NCBI GenBank assembly: GCA_000751295.2
Contig: CCMO02000001.1
Span: 682,001-746,000 of the forward strand
DNA: 64,000 bases
Direction: 5' to 3'
Origin: a bacterium YEK0313
Lineage (GTDB): Bacteria; Pseudomonadota; Alphaproteobacteria; Rhizobiales; Phreatobacteraceae
The position numbers and the translations under genes were made by a program. The notes under the pieces were generated by a model, which did no database searches, was not told the origin of the DNA, and saw nothing but the letters and a program-made list of their open reading frames with translations. Positions 27,399-34,870 of this stretch are shown here, piece after piece. Positions within the stretch are counted from its first letter, which is position 1. Every line of letters begins with the position of its first letter.

Positions 27399-28379
27399 TC
27401 AGTCGCGTGGCGCCGCCGCCCGTGCGAGCCGGTCACGGATGGCCTCGCCGAGCCCGTCATGGGGCACCGGCATGACCGCGATGCCTGTCGCCCCGGCCGC
27501 GTCCAGGGCGCGCAGGTGGCCGAAGAGATTGGCCGCGGCCTCGGCGAGGTCGCCGGCAGCCGAAAGGTTCAGAACCGGGCCGTCATGCGGCGGCAGCGCG
27601 GCGCCGAAGGCGAGCAGGGCCTCGCCCGGCGCGACCGAGACCGCGTCGAGCCGGACATGGGCACGCGGCGCATAATGCGAAGCGAGCATGCCCGGCGCGA
27701 GCGGCGCCGCCTCGGCCCGCGCTGCCTTGGCCGCCGTTCCCGGCGGCCGGCCGAGGACCTTGGCGAGAGCGGCCCGCGACACTCCGCCCGGACGCAGCAG
27801 GACCGGCCCGCTGTCGAGGCAGGCGACGATGGTCGATTCGACCCCGACCAGGGTCGGGCCGGCATCGAGGACCGCGTCGATCCGGCCGTCGAGATCGGCG
27901 AGGACATGATCCGCATCGGTCGGGCTGACATGGCCCGACCGGTTGGCCGAGGGCCCGGCGATCGGCCTGCCGGCTGCCTCCAGCAGGGCATGCGCCACCG
28001 GATGGTCGGGTACGCGCAGGCCGACCGTGTCGAGCCCGGCGCGGGCGAGCTCGGAGATCGGGCTGCCGGCGGCGAGCGGCACGACCAGGGTCAGCGGACC
28101 TGGCCAGAAGGCCCTGGCGAGCGCTTCGGCGGCCGCATCGAACCGGCCGAGCGCGAGCGCCGCCTCGCGCGTCGCGACATGGGCGATCAGCGGATTGAAG
28201 CTCGGCCGTCCCTTGGCCTCGTAGATGCCGGCAACCGCCCGGCCGTCGGTCGCGTCCGCGCCGAGACCGTAGACGGTCTCGGTCGGGAAGGCGACGAGGC
28301 CTCCCGTACGCAGAAGCCGGCCGGCTTCGGCGAGGCCAGCAGCGTCGGGAGCGAGGCGAAGCGTCTTGCGCTGGGTCAT
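27399..28379 (-). CDS. sua5: L-threonylcarbamoyladenylate synthase, Sua5 type
   Basis: 326 residues. Makes threonylcarbamoyl-AMP from Thr, bicarbonate and ATP for the universal t6A37 tRNA modification. The YrdC domain is clear (GGLVAFPTETVYGLGADA, KGRPSFNPLIAHV, GPSANRSGHVSPT), followed by the C-terminal Sua5 domain (PGMLASHYAPRAHVRL). The ATG at 28379 starts MTQRKTLRL; no strong Shine-Dalgarno is visible, and a frame 13 codons longer is open. Confidence 0.94.
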   Translation of the reverse strand: MTQRKTLRLAPDAAGLAEAGRLLRTGGLVAFPTETVYGLGADATDGRAVAGIYEAKGRPSFNPLIAHVATREAALALGRFDAAAEALARAFWPGPLTLVVPLAAGSPISELARAGLDTVGLRVPDHPVAHALLEAAGRPIAGPSANRSGHVSPTDADHVLADLDGRIDAVLDAGPTLVGVESTIVACLDSGPVLLRPGGVSRAALAKVLGRPPGTAAKAARAEAAPLAPGMLASHYAPRAHVRLDAVSVAPGEALLAFGAALPPHDGPVLNLSAAGDLAEAAANLFGHLRALDAAGATGIAVMPVPHDGLGEAIRDRLARAAAPRD

Positions 28380-28510
28380 GGTGGAGGGCGTTCGGCTCGG
28401 TTCGAAGCGCTCCTGCATCGGGGTTGGCGCGAGCGGAGCGAGCCTCGAACCACGGCCAGGCGCGATGCAAGGCGCGTTTGTCGTCCCGACGCACTAGCAC
28501 GGCAGCATCG

Positions 28511-28594
28511 GACAGCCAACGGACCTCGGCCGACATCCGGCAGGCCGCGACGGATATCCGACAGCCTGCGGCGGATAGCCAGCGGATCGCAACG
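28511..28594. repeat. Degenerate 21-bp tandem repeat, four units
   Basis: Units start at 28511, 28532, 28553 and 28574, each beginning GA(C/T)A and mostly containing a CC(G/A)-(A/G)CAG-like core and ending near (A/G)CG. Read as protein on the plus strand, the frame gives a heptad-like D(S/I)(Q/R)(R/Q)xxx pattern. Divergence is considerable, so copy boundaries are approximate. Confidence 0.45.
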
Positions 28595-28619
28595 GACCTC
28601 CCTTCTCCACCAACTTCCG

Positions 28620-28635
28620 TTGACGTAAACGTCAA
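28620..28635. promoter_or_regulatory. LiuR-like palindrome TTGACGT-AA-ACGTCAA
   Basis: Perfect 7-bp arms with a two-base centre, 130 bases upstream of the acyl-CoA dehydrogenase. It resembles the ACGT-NN-ACGT-type operator that I recall for LiuR, the MerR-family regulator of branched-chain amino-acid and fatty-acid catabolism in proteobacteria, which fits the genes downstream. No liuR gene is in the window. Confidence 0.5.
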
Positions 28636-28764
28636 ACGATTCTATCCCTCGTTCGTCCAGATCGCGCGCCGTGCCGTTGCACGACGGACGCGGCTTCGCC
28701 ATGGTGCCGGGCATTCTCGCGGCCACAGGCGACTGGACCGAGGACGGCCGCGCGGAGGAGACCA

Positions 28765-30546
28765 ATGAGCTATCGCGCGCCCGTCACCGACATCGCCAAG
28801 ACACTGAAACACGTCGCGGGCCTCGATCGCGCCCTGGCCGACGGCCTCTATGGCGAGCTGACGCCGGATCTCGTCGATGCCGTGCTCGAAGAGGCCGCCA
28901 AATTCGCCGCCGACCGCATCGCGCCGCTGAACACGGTCGGCGACAGGACCGGCACGCCCTTCAAGGACGGCAAGGTGACCATGCCGGCCGGCTGGAAGGA
29001 GACCTATACCGACTGGGCCGCCGCCGGCTGGAACGGCCTGATGGCGGACGCTGCCTTCGGCGGCCAGGGCCTGCCCTGCGTCATCAACGCGGCCTGCCTT
29101 GAAATGTGGAACGCAGCCTCGAGCGCCTTCGGCCTCGGCCCGCTCCTGACCCAGGGCGCGATCGAAGCGATATCGGCCCATGCCTCGGACGAGCTGAAGG
29201 CGATCTACCTGCCGAAAATGGTGTCGGGCGAGTGGACCGGCACGATGAACCTCACCGAGCCGTCGGCCGGCTCGGATCTCGCGGGCCTGCGGACGCGCGC
29301 GACCCGCGCCGGCGACGGCACCTACCGGATCACCGGCTCGAAGATCTTCATCACCTATGGCGAGCACGACCTGACCGAGAATATCGTGCACCTGGTCCTC
29401 GCCAGGCTGCCCGACGCGCCCGCCGGCACCAAGGGCATCTCGCTGTTCATCGTGCCGAAGTTCCTGGTCAATGCCGACGGCTCGCTCGGCGCCCGCAACG
29501 ACGTGCGCTGCCATTCGATCGAGCACAAGCTCGGCGTCCACGGCTCGCCGACCTGCACCATGGTCTATGGCGATGCCGGCGGCGCGGTGGGCTATCTCGT
29601 CGGCGAGGAGAACCGCGGCCTCGCCGCCATGTTCACCATGATGAACAATGCCCGCCTCGCGGTGGCGCTGCAGGGCGTCGCCATTGCCGAGCGCGCCACC
29701 CAGCAGGCGCTCGCCTATGCCGAGGAGCGGCGCCAGGGCCGCGCGCCCGGCTATGCCGGCGAAGGCATGAGCCCGATCATCCTGCATCCCGACGTCAGGC
29801 GCATGCTGGCGACGATGCGCGGCTACACGCAGGGCGCCCGCGCCATCTGCTACATGCTGGCCGCCGAGATCGACCGGGCCCATCTCGGCCGGACCGAGGC
29901 CGAGCGCGCGGCCGGCCAGGCGCGCGCCTCGCTGCTCACCCCGATCGCCAAGGCCTTCTCCACCGACATCGGCAACGAGGTTGCCTCCCTCGGCGTGCAG
30001 GTGCATGGCGGCATGGGTTTCGTCGAGGAGACGGGTGCCGCCCAGCACATGCGCGATGCGCGCATCTTCGCCATCTATGAAGGCACCAACGGCATCCAGG
30101 CGATCGATCTCGTCACCCGCAAGATCGGCCTCGAAGGCGGCAAGCTGGTCGCCGACGAGATCGCCCGCATGCGGGCGATCGTCGCCAAGGTGGTCGGCAC
30201 CAACGCCTCCGGCTTCGGCCGCACCGCCTCGCGTCTGACAGAAGCGATCGACAGCCTGGAACGGGCGACGGCGCATCTGCTCGCCGCACTGAAATCCGAT
30301 CCGGCCGATGCGCTGGCCGGCGCGACGCCCTATGCTCGGCTGTTCGGCCTCGCCCTCGGGGGCGCCGCGCTCGCCGAGAAGGCCCTGGCCGAACGCGAGG
30401 ACGGCGGCGGCGAAGCGGCGCAGGACGCCACCGCCATGGCGCGCTTCTTCGCCGAGAATCTGAGCCCCGCCGCCCCTGGCCTCGAAGCCGCGGTGACGGA
30501 GGGCGCGGAGAGCGTCAACGATCTGGCCCTGCAGCCTGCTGGATGA
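28765..30546 (+). CDS. Acyl-CoA dehydrogenase, DmdC-like long form
   Basis: 593 residues, the extended acyl-CoA dehydrogenase type with an extra C-terminal domain, as in 3-methylmercaptopropionyl-CoA dehydrogenase (DmdC) and some FadE proteins. FAD-dependent alpha,beta-dehydrogenation of an acyl-CoA. Signatures: MNLTEPSAGSDLAGLRTRA (FAD/substrate loop), GSKIFITYGEHD, QVHGGMGFVEE and YEGTNGIQAIDL. Exact chain preference cannot be assigned. A strong GGAGGAG precedes the ATG. Followed by enoyl-CoA hydratase and SDR genes, a beta-oxidation-like set. Confidence 0.92.
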   Translation: MSYRAPVTDIAKTLKHVAGLDRALADGLYGELTPDLVDAVLEEAAKFAADRIAPLNTVGDRTGTPFKDGKVTMPAGWKETYTDWAAAGWNGLMADAAFGGQGLPCVINAACLEMWNAASSAFGLGPLLTQGAIEAISAHASDELKAIYLPKMVSGEWTGTMNLTEPSAGSDLAGLRTRATRAGDGTYRITGSKIFITYGEHDLTENIVHLVLARLPDAPAGTKGISLFIVPKFLVNADGSLGARNDVRCHSIEHKLGVHGSPTCTMVYGDAGGAVGYLVGEENRGLAAMFTMMNNARLAVALQGVAIAERATQQALAYAEERRQGRAPGYAGEGMSPIILHPDVRRMLATMRGYTQGARAICYMLAAEIDRAHLGRTEAERAAGQARASLLTPIAKAFSTDIGNEVASLGVQVHGGMGFVEETGAAQHMRDARIFAIYEGTNGIQAIDLVTRKIGLEGGKLVADEIARMRAIVAKVVGTNASGFGRTASRLTEAIDSLERATAHLLAALKSDPADALAGATPYARLFGLALGGAALAEKALAEREDGGGEAAQDATAMARFFAENLSPAAPGLEAAVTEGAESVNDLALQPAG

Positions 30547-30598
30547 GCCCAGCCGGCGGCGCGGCCCCAACCCTGTCGAATGAGGCCGAGGACCTGGC

Positions 30599-31345
30599 AT
30601 GACCGATCACGTTTCCATCGCAAGGCACGACAATGGCGTCGTGCTGGTTCGCATGAACCGGCTCGACAAGAAGAACGCGCTGACCGGCGACATGTACGAC
30701 CGGATGCGCGGCGTGATCGAGAACGCGCCGGCCGAGGGCACCCGCGCGGTGGTCTTCGCCGGCGGCTCCGGCGTCTTCACCTCCGGCAACGACATTGCCG
30801 ACTTCATGGCGCGCTCCTCGGGCGGCGACGGCGCCTCGCCGGCCTTTCGTTTCATCAAGGCGCTCGCCACCGTCGAAGTGCCGATGATCGCGGCCATCGA
30901 CGGCCTGGCGATCGGCGTCGGCACGACCATGGTGCTGCACATGGACCTTGCCTATGCGAGCCCCAGGGCGCAGTTCCGCATGCCCTTCGTCGACCTCGGC
31001 CTGGTGCCGGAAGCGGCGTCCTCGCTCATCCTGCCGCAACTCGCCGGCTTCAAGAAGGCGAGCGAATATCTGATGCTCGCCGACGGCTTCGGCGCGCGCG
31101 AAGCGGTCGAGATGGGCATGATCAATGCCGAAGTGCCGGAAGCCGAACTGGAGGCGAAGGCTCTCGACGCGGCGGCGCGCCTCGCCGCCAAGCCGCCCCA
31201 GGCTCTCGCCCATACCCGCCGGCTGATCCGCGGCGGCGCCGAGGCGCTGCGCCGGCGGATGGACGAGGAAGGCGTGCTGTTCGGCCAGCAGCTGATGTCG
31301 GACGAGGCGCGCAAGGCCTTCGCCGCCTTCATGACCCGGAAATGA
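30599..31345 (+). CDS. Enoyl-CoA hydratase/isomerase family protein
   Basis: 248 residues of the crotonase fold. The oxyanion-hole segments are SGNDIADF (residue ~62) and AIDGLAIGVGTTMVLH (~100). The active-site region reads FRMPFVDLGLVPEAASSLILP: the Glu of the second position (PEA) is present but the first catalytic Glu of true hydratases (QPE) is Phe. That pattern is closer to delta3-delta2-enoyl-CoA isomerases. The gene lies 52 bases after the acyl-CoA dehydrogenase. Confidence 0.88.
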   Translation: MTDHVSIARHDNGVVLVRMNRLDKKNALTGDMYDRMRGVIENAPAEGTRAVVFAGGSGVFTSGNDIADFMARSSGGDGASPAFRFIKALATVEVPMIAAIDGLAIGVGTTMVLHMDLAYASPRAQFRMPFVDLGLVPEAASSLILPQLAGFKKASEYLMLADGFGAREAVEMGMINAEVPEAELEAKALDAAARLAAKPPQALAHTRRLIRGGAEALRRRMDEEGVLFGQQLMSDEARKAFAAFMTRK

Positions 31346-31413
31346 CGACAGGACGCAAGACCTGAAGCCGCGCCGATGCCAGGCTCGGTGATCGCGATCC
31401 AGGGGAGGAGATC

Positions 31414-32295
31414 ATGAGCCTGAAAGGCAAGACGCTGTTCATCACCGGCGCCTCGCGCGGCATCGGCCTTGCGATCGGCCTCAGAGCGGCGCGCGACGGC
31501 GCCAATGTGGTCGTCGCGGCCAAGACCGAGACCGCCCACCCGAAGCTGCCCGGCACCATCCATACCGCGGCGGAGGAATTGAAGGCCGCCGGCGGCAATG
31601 CCCTGCCGCTGGTGGTCGACGTGCGCGAGGAGGAGAGCGTCGCCGGCGCCATCGCCAGGACGGTCGAGCATTTCGGCGGCCTCGACATCGTCGTCAACAA
31701 CGCCTCGGCGATCAATCTCGCGCCGGTCGACAAGCTCGACATGAAGCGGTTCGACCTGATGCACCAGGTCAATGCCCGCGGCACCTATCTCGTCTCGAAA
31801 TATGCCATCCCGCATCTGCGGGAGAGCGCGGCGGCCGGCCGCAACCCGCATATCCTGGCGCTGTCGCCGCCGCTCGACATGAACGTCAAATGGTTCGCCG
31901 GCACCACCGGCTATTCCATGGCCAAGTTCGGCATGAGCCTCGTCGTGCTCGGCCTGTCGGGCGAATTGAAGGGCGAGGTCGGCGTCAACGCGCTCTGGCC
32001 GCGCACCACCATCGCGACCTCGGCGATCAAGAATCTGCTCGGCGGCGACAGCCTGATGCGCCAGAGCCGGTCGCCGGAGATCCTCGCCGACGCGGCCTGG
32101 CACATCTTCAACAAGCCGTCCGGTTTCACCGGCCATTTCCTCGTCGACGACACGTTCCTGGCCGGCGAGGGCGTCACCGATTTCGACGTCTACCGGATGG
32201 ATCCGAGCCAGGCTCTGGCGCCGGATTTCTTCGTACCCGAGGCGATCGAACCGCCGGCGACGGCCAGCTACGGGCCGCTGACGCCGAAGGGCTGA
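31414..32295 (+). CDS. SDR-family oxidoreductase, HSDL2-like
   Basis: 293 residues. TGASRGIGLAIGLRAARDG near residue 12, NNAS (VVNNASAINL), and the catalytic YSMAK near residue 168. The N-terminal insertion AAKTETAHPKLPGTIH is typical of the HSDL2-like group of SDRs, which act in lipid metabolism in an unresolved way. A GGGGAGGAG-type ribosome-binding site precedes the ATG. It is the third gene of the acyl-CoA dehydrogenase cluster and is convergent with ribB. Confidence 0.9.
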   Translation: MSLKGKTLFITGASRGIGLAIGLRAARDGANVVVAAKTETAHPKLPGTIHTAAEELKAAGGNALPLVVDVREEESVAGAIARTVEHFGGLDIVVNNASAINLAPVDKLDMKRFDLMHQVNARGTYLVSKYAIPHLRESAAAGRNPHILALSPPLDMNVKWFAGTTGYSMAKFGMSLVVLGLSGELKGEVGVNALWPRTTIATSAIKNLLGGDSLMRQSRSPEILADAAWHIFNKPSGFTGHFLVDDTFLAGEGVTDFDVYRMDPSQALAPDFFVPEAIEPPATASYGPLTPKG

Positions 32296-32325
32296 CGCCG
32301 AAGCGGCCGAAAGCCGAGCCGCCAC

Positions 32326-33651
32326 TCAGCCGTCGAGCATTTCGGTTTCCTTGATCTCGATGCCGAAGCCGCCGAGACCGACATAGCGGCGGTTCTTGAA
32401 GGCGAGCAGGGAGATCGAGTTGACGCCGAGATCGCGCAGGATCTGCGCGCCGAGGCCGATCTCGCGCCACTGCTCGTCGCGCAGGCGCGCCGAGCCGTGG
32501 CTCTCGTGAATGTCGGGCGGCGGGGCGGTCGCGGCGAGCGACTGGCTGGGCACGCCGGCGGTGCCGTCGCGCAGATAGATCATCACGCCCCCGCGCTCGG
32601 CGAGGCGCTTCATGGCACAGTCGAGCACCGGATTCTTGCCGAAGACGTCGCGCAGCACGGTCTCGCGGTGCAGCCTGACCAGCGTCGTGGCACCGTCCTC
32701 GACCTCGCCGAACACCACGGCGAGGTGCTCCACCTTGTCGTAGGGCGTGCGATAGGCAATGCCGCGGGCGGGTCCATAGGGCGTCTCGACCAGGAACTCG
32801 CCGGCGCGCTCGACCAGACGGTCGCGCGCCTGGCGGTATTTGATGAGATCGGCGACCGACACCATGGCGAGGCCATGCTTCTCGGCGAAGGCCGTCACCT
32901 GCGGGCCGCGCGTCACCGTGCCGTCGTCATTGACTAGTTCGCAGATGACGCCGACCGGCGGCAGGCCGGCGAGCTTGCAGAGATCGACCGCCGCCTCGGT
33001 ATGGCCGGAACGCATCAGCACGCCGCCGTCCTTCGCGATCAGCGGGAAGATGTGGCCGGGACGCACGAAATCGATGGCGCCGGCATTGGGATTGGCGAGC
33101 GCCCGGACGGTCGCGGTGCGGTCGTCGGCCGAAATGCCGGTGGTCGTGCCGTGGCGGTAGTCGACCGAGACGGTGAAGGCCGTGCCGTGCGGACTGTCGT
33201 TCGAGGACACCATCGGATCGAGCCGGAGCCGCCGCGCCTCCTCGATCGACAGGGGCGTGCAGACGATGCCGGAGGTGTGGCGGACGATGAAGGCCATCTG
33301 CTCCGGCGTGCAGAGCGAGGCCGCGACGATCAGGTCGCCTTCGTTCTCGCGGTCGTCGTCGTCGGTGACCACGACGATCTCACCCCTGGCGAAGGCGTCG
33401 AGGGCCGCCTTCACGCGCTCGGTGGCTTCCAGCATGGCATTTTCCTCATCGCGCGGCCCCTTGAGGCCGATGAAATCGTTGGGGGTGACGGCGCCGCCGG
33501 TCAGCTCGGCAATGCGCGCCGCGGTTTCGCGCGACATCCACGGCGCCTCGCCGTTGCACAGCGCGGTGATCGTCGCGGGCGAAACGCCGAGGCTGCGGGC
33601 GAAGGCCTGCCGGGTGATGCCGGCGCGGGAGAGCCAGATGTCGAGCTTCAT
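32326..33651 (-). CDS. ribB: HTH-RibB-GCHII-like fusion: DHBP synthase with an N-terminal DNA-binding domain
   Basis: 441 residues. Residues 1-60 form a Cro/XRE-type helix-turn-helix (TRQAFARSLGVSPATITALC). Residues ~75-275 are 3,4-dihydroxy-2-butanone-4-phosphate synthase, which makes the four-carbon precursor of riboflavin from ribulose 5-phosphate, with active-site TDDDDRENEGDL and SGHTEAAVDL. Residues ~285-441 resemble GTP cyclohydrolase II, but the zinc cysteines are mostly missing (HRETVLRDVFGKNPVLDC) and RQEGRGIGL has become RDGTAGVPS. This matches the RibBX variant of proteobacteria, so GTP cyclohydrolase must come from elsewhere. The ATG at 33651 lacks a Shine-Dalgarno, while Met73 (33435) has GAGGA seven bases upstream: a second product without the DNA-binding domain is possible. 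Three operator-like dyads lie just upstream. No FMN riboswitch is seen. Confidence 0.93.
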   Translation of the reverse strand: MKLDIWLSRAGITRQAFARSLGVSPATITALCNGEAPWMSRETAARIAELTGGAVTPNDFIGLKGPRDEENAMLEATERVKAALDAFARGEIVVVTDDDDRENEGDLIVAASLCTPEQMAFIVRHTSGIVCTPLSIEEARRLRLDPMVSSNDSPHGTAFTVSVDYRHGTTTGISADDRTATVRALANPNAGAIDFVRPGHIFPLIAKDGGVLMRSGHTEAAVDLCKLAGLPPVGVICELVNDDGTVTRGPQVTAFAEKHGLAMVSVADLIKYRQARDRLVERAGEFLVETPYGPARGIAYRTPYDKVEHLAVVFGEVEDGATTLVRLHRETVLRDVFGKNPVLDCAMKRLAERGGVMIYLRDGTAGVPSQSLAATAPPPDIHESHGSARLRDEQWREIGLGAQILRDLGVNSISLLAFKNRRYVGLGGFGIEIKETEMLDG

Positions 33652-33676
33652 GCCGCCAAAATGGGGCAGTGACGGC

Positions 33677-33693
33677 TTTCAGTCAAACTGAAA
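33677..33693. promoter_or_regulatory. Operator-like dyad 1 upstream of ribB
   Basis: Perfect 7-bp inverted repeat TTTCAGT-CAA-ACTGAAA, 26 bases upstream of the ribB ATG. On the coding strand it contains TTGACT, usable as a -35, with CATTTT 17 bases further as a poor -10 next to the start codon, so a bound protein would block the promoter. Confidence 0.6.
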
Positions 33694-33716
33694 ATCCATG
33701 CATTCCAGGTCTGCCT

Positions 33717-33731
33717 TTCAGCAGAACTGAA
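33717..33731. promoter_or_regulatory. Operator-like dyad 2 upstream of ribB
   Basis: TTCAG-N5-CTGAA, the same arms and spacing as dyad 1. Over 16 bases the two read TTTCAGnnnAACTGAA, differing only in the three central positions. Centres are 39 bases apart. Confidence 0.55.
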
Positions 33732-33746
33732 TTCAGCCGTTCTGAC
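33732..33746. promoter_or_regulatory. Imperfect operator-like dyad 3, overlapping the aroC stop
   Basis: TTCAG-N5-CTGAC, one arm base off the pattern, directly abutting dyad 2 (centres 15 bases apart) and covering the last aroC codons. It may be a weaker third site or chance. Confidence 0.35.
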
Positions 33747-34818
33747 CGCGATGCCGCAAATAATGGTCGGCGATGACGCAGGCGACCATGGCCTCACCCA
33801 CCGGAACGGCGCGAATCCCGACGCAAGGGTCATGGCGCCCCTTGGTGAGAATATCGGCCTCGCCGCCATGCTTGTCGATGGTCAGGCGCGGATTGAGGAT
33901 CGAGGAGGTCGGCTTGACCGCAAAGCGCGCGACGATCGGCTGGCCGGTGGAAATGCCGCCCAGAATGCCGCCGGCATGATTGGCGAGGAACAGCGGCTGG
34001 CCGTCATTGCCCATGCGCATCTCGTCGGCATTCTCCTCGCCCGACAGCGCGGCCGCGCCGAAGCCGGCACCGATCTCGACGCCCTTGACCGCATTGATGC
34101 CCATCAGGGCGCCGGCAATATCGGCATCGAGCTTGGCATAGATGGGCGCGCCGAGGCCGGCCGGGACGCCCTCGGCGACGATCTCCAGGATCGCGCCGAT
34201 CGATGAGCCGGCCTTGCGGATGCCGTCGAGATAGGTCTCGTAGAAGGCGGCCTTGTCCCGGTCCGGGCAGAAGAACGGGTTGTTGCCGATCTCGTCCCAG
34301 TCCCACTTGTCGCGGTCGATGGCATGCGGGCCCATCTGGACGAGGGCGCCGCGCACGTCGAGCCCGGGCACGATCTTGCGGGCGATGGCGCCGGCCGCGA
34401 CCCGCGCCGCGGTCTCGCGCGCGGAGGACCGGCCGCCGCCACGATAGTCGCGAATGCCGTATTTCATCTCATAGGTGAAATCGGCATGGCCCGGCCGGAA
34501 CTTGTCCTTGATGTCGGAATAGTCCTTGGAACGCTGGTCGGTGTTCTCGATCAGCAGCGCGATCGGCGTGCCGGTCGTGACCTGGACGCCGTCGTCGTCG
34601 ACCATGACCCCCGAGAGGATCTTCACCGCGTCCGGCTCGCGCCGCTGGGTGGTGAACCGCGACTGGCCCGGACGGCGGCGGTCGAGATCGGCCTGGATCT
34701 CCTCGGCGGTCAGCGGAATGCGCGGCGGGCAGCCGTCGACCACGCAGCCAAGCGCCACCCCGTGGCTCTCGCCGAAGGTGGTGACGCGGAACAGATGGCC
34801 GAAAGTATTGTGCGACAT
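33733..34818 (-). CDS. aroC: Chorismate synthase
   Basis: Converts EPSP to chorismate using reduced FMN; last shikimate-pathway step. 361 residues, typical. Signatures: GESHGVALGCVVDGCPP near the N-terminus, the GGGRSSARETAARVAAGA loop near residue 130, and HAGGILGGISTGQPIV. It lies between ymdB and the flavin gene ribB on the same strand; since chorismate synthase needs reduced FMN, the pairing with ribB makes metabolic sense. Confidence 0.98.
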   Translation of the reverse strand: MSHNTFGHLFRVTTFGESHGVALGCVVDGCPPRIPLTAEEIQADLDRRRPGQSRFTTQRREPDAVKILSGVMVDDDGVQVTTGTPIALLIENTDQRSKDYSDIKDKFRPGHADFTYEMKYGIRDYRGGGRSSARETAARVAAGAIARKIVPGLDVRGALVQMGPHAIDRDKWDWDEIGNNPFFCPDRDKAAFYETYLDGIRKAGSSIGAILEIVAEGVPAGLGAPIYAKLDADIAGALMGINAVKGVEIGAGFGAAALSGEENADEMRMGNDGQPLFLANHAGGILGGISTGQPIVARFAVKPTSSILNPRLTIDKHGGEADILTKGRHDPCVGIRAVPVGEAMVACVIADHYLRHRGQNG

Positions 34819-34870
34819 GGCGGTTCGTTAGGCGCAAAGCCCCGATGCGGTCAAGGGCGCCCGGCGCCCG

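Larger units (their letters stand above)
28380..28764. other. Intergenic region between sua5 and the acyl-CoA dehydrogenase
   Basis: 385 bases between divergent genes. It holds a weak 21-bp tandem repeat (28511-28594) and a strong palindrome (28620-28635). Short open frames exist on both strands (for example 28424-28768 plus) but none has a convincing start or family resemblance. The GGAGGAG ribosome-binding site of the next gene lies at 28754-28760. Confidence 0.6.

Noticed and set aside
28424..28768. 114-residue plus-strand frame covering the 21-bp repeat
   Set aside because: No convincing start or family; most of it is explained by the repeat. Kept only as a repeat feature.
33652..33732. 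FMN riboswitch before ribB
   Set aside because: The gap is only 81 bases and has none of the conserved RFN hairpins; the dyads look like protein sites.
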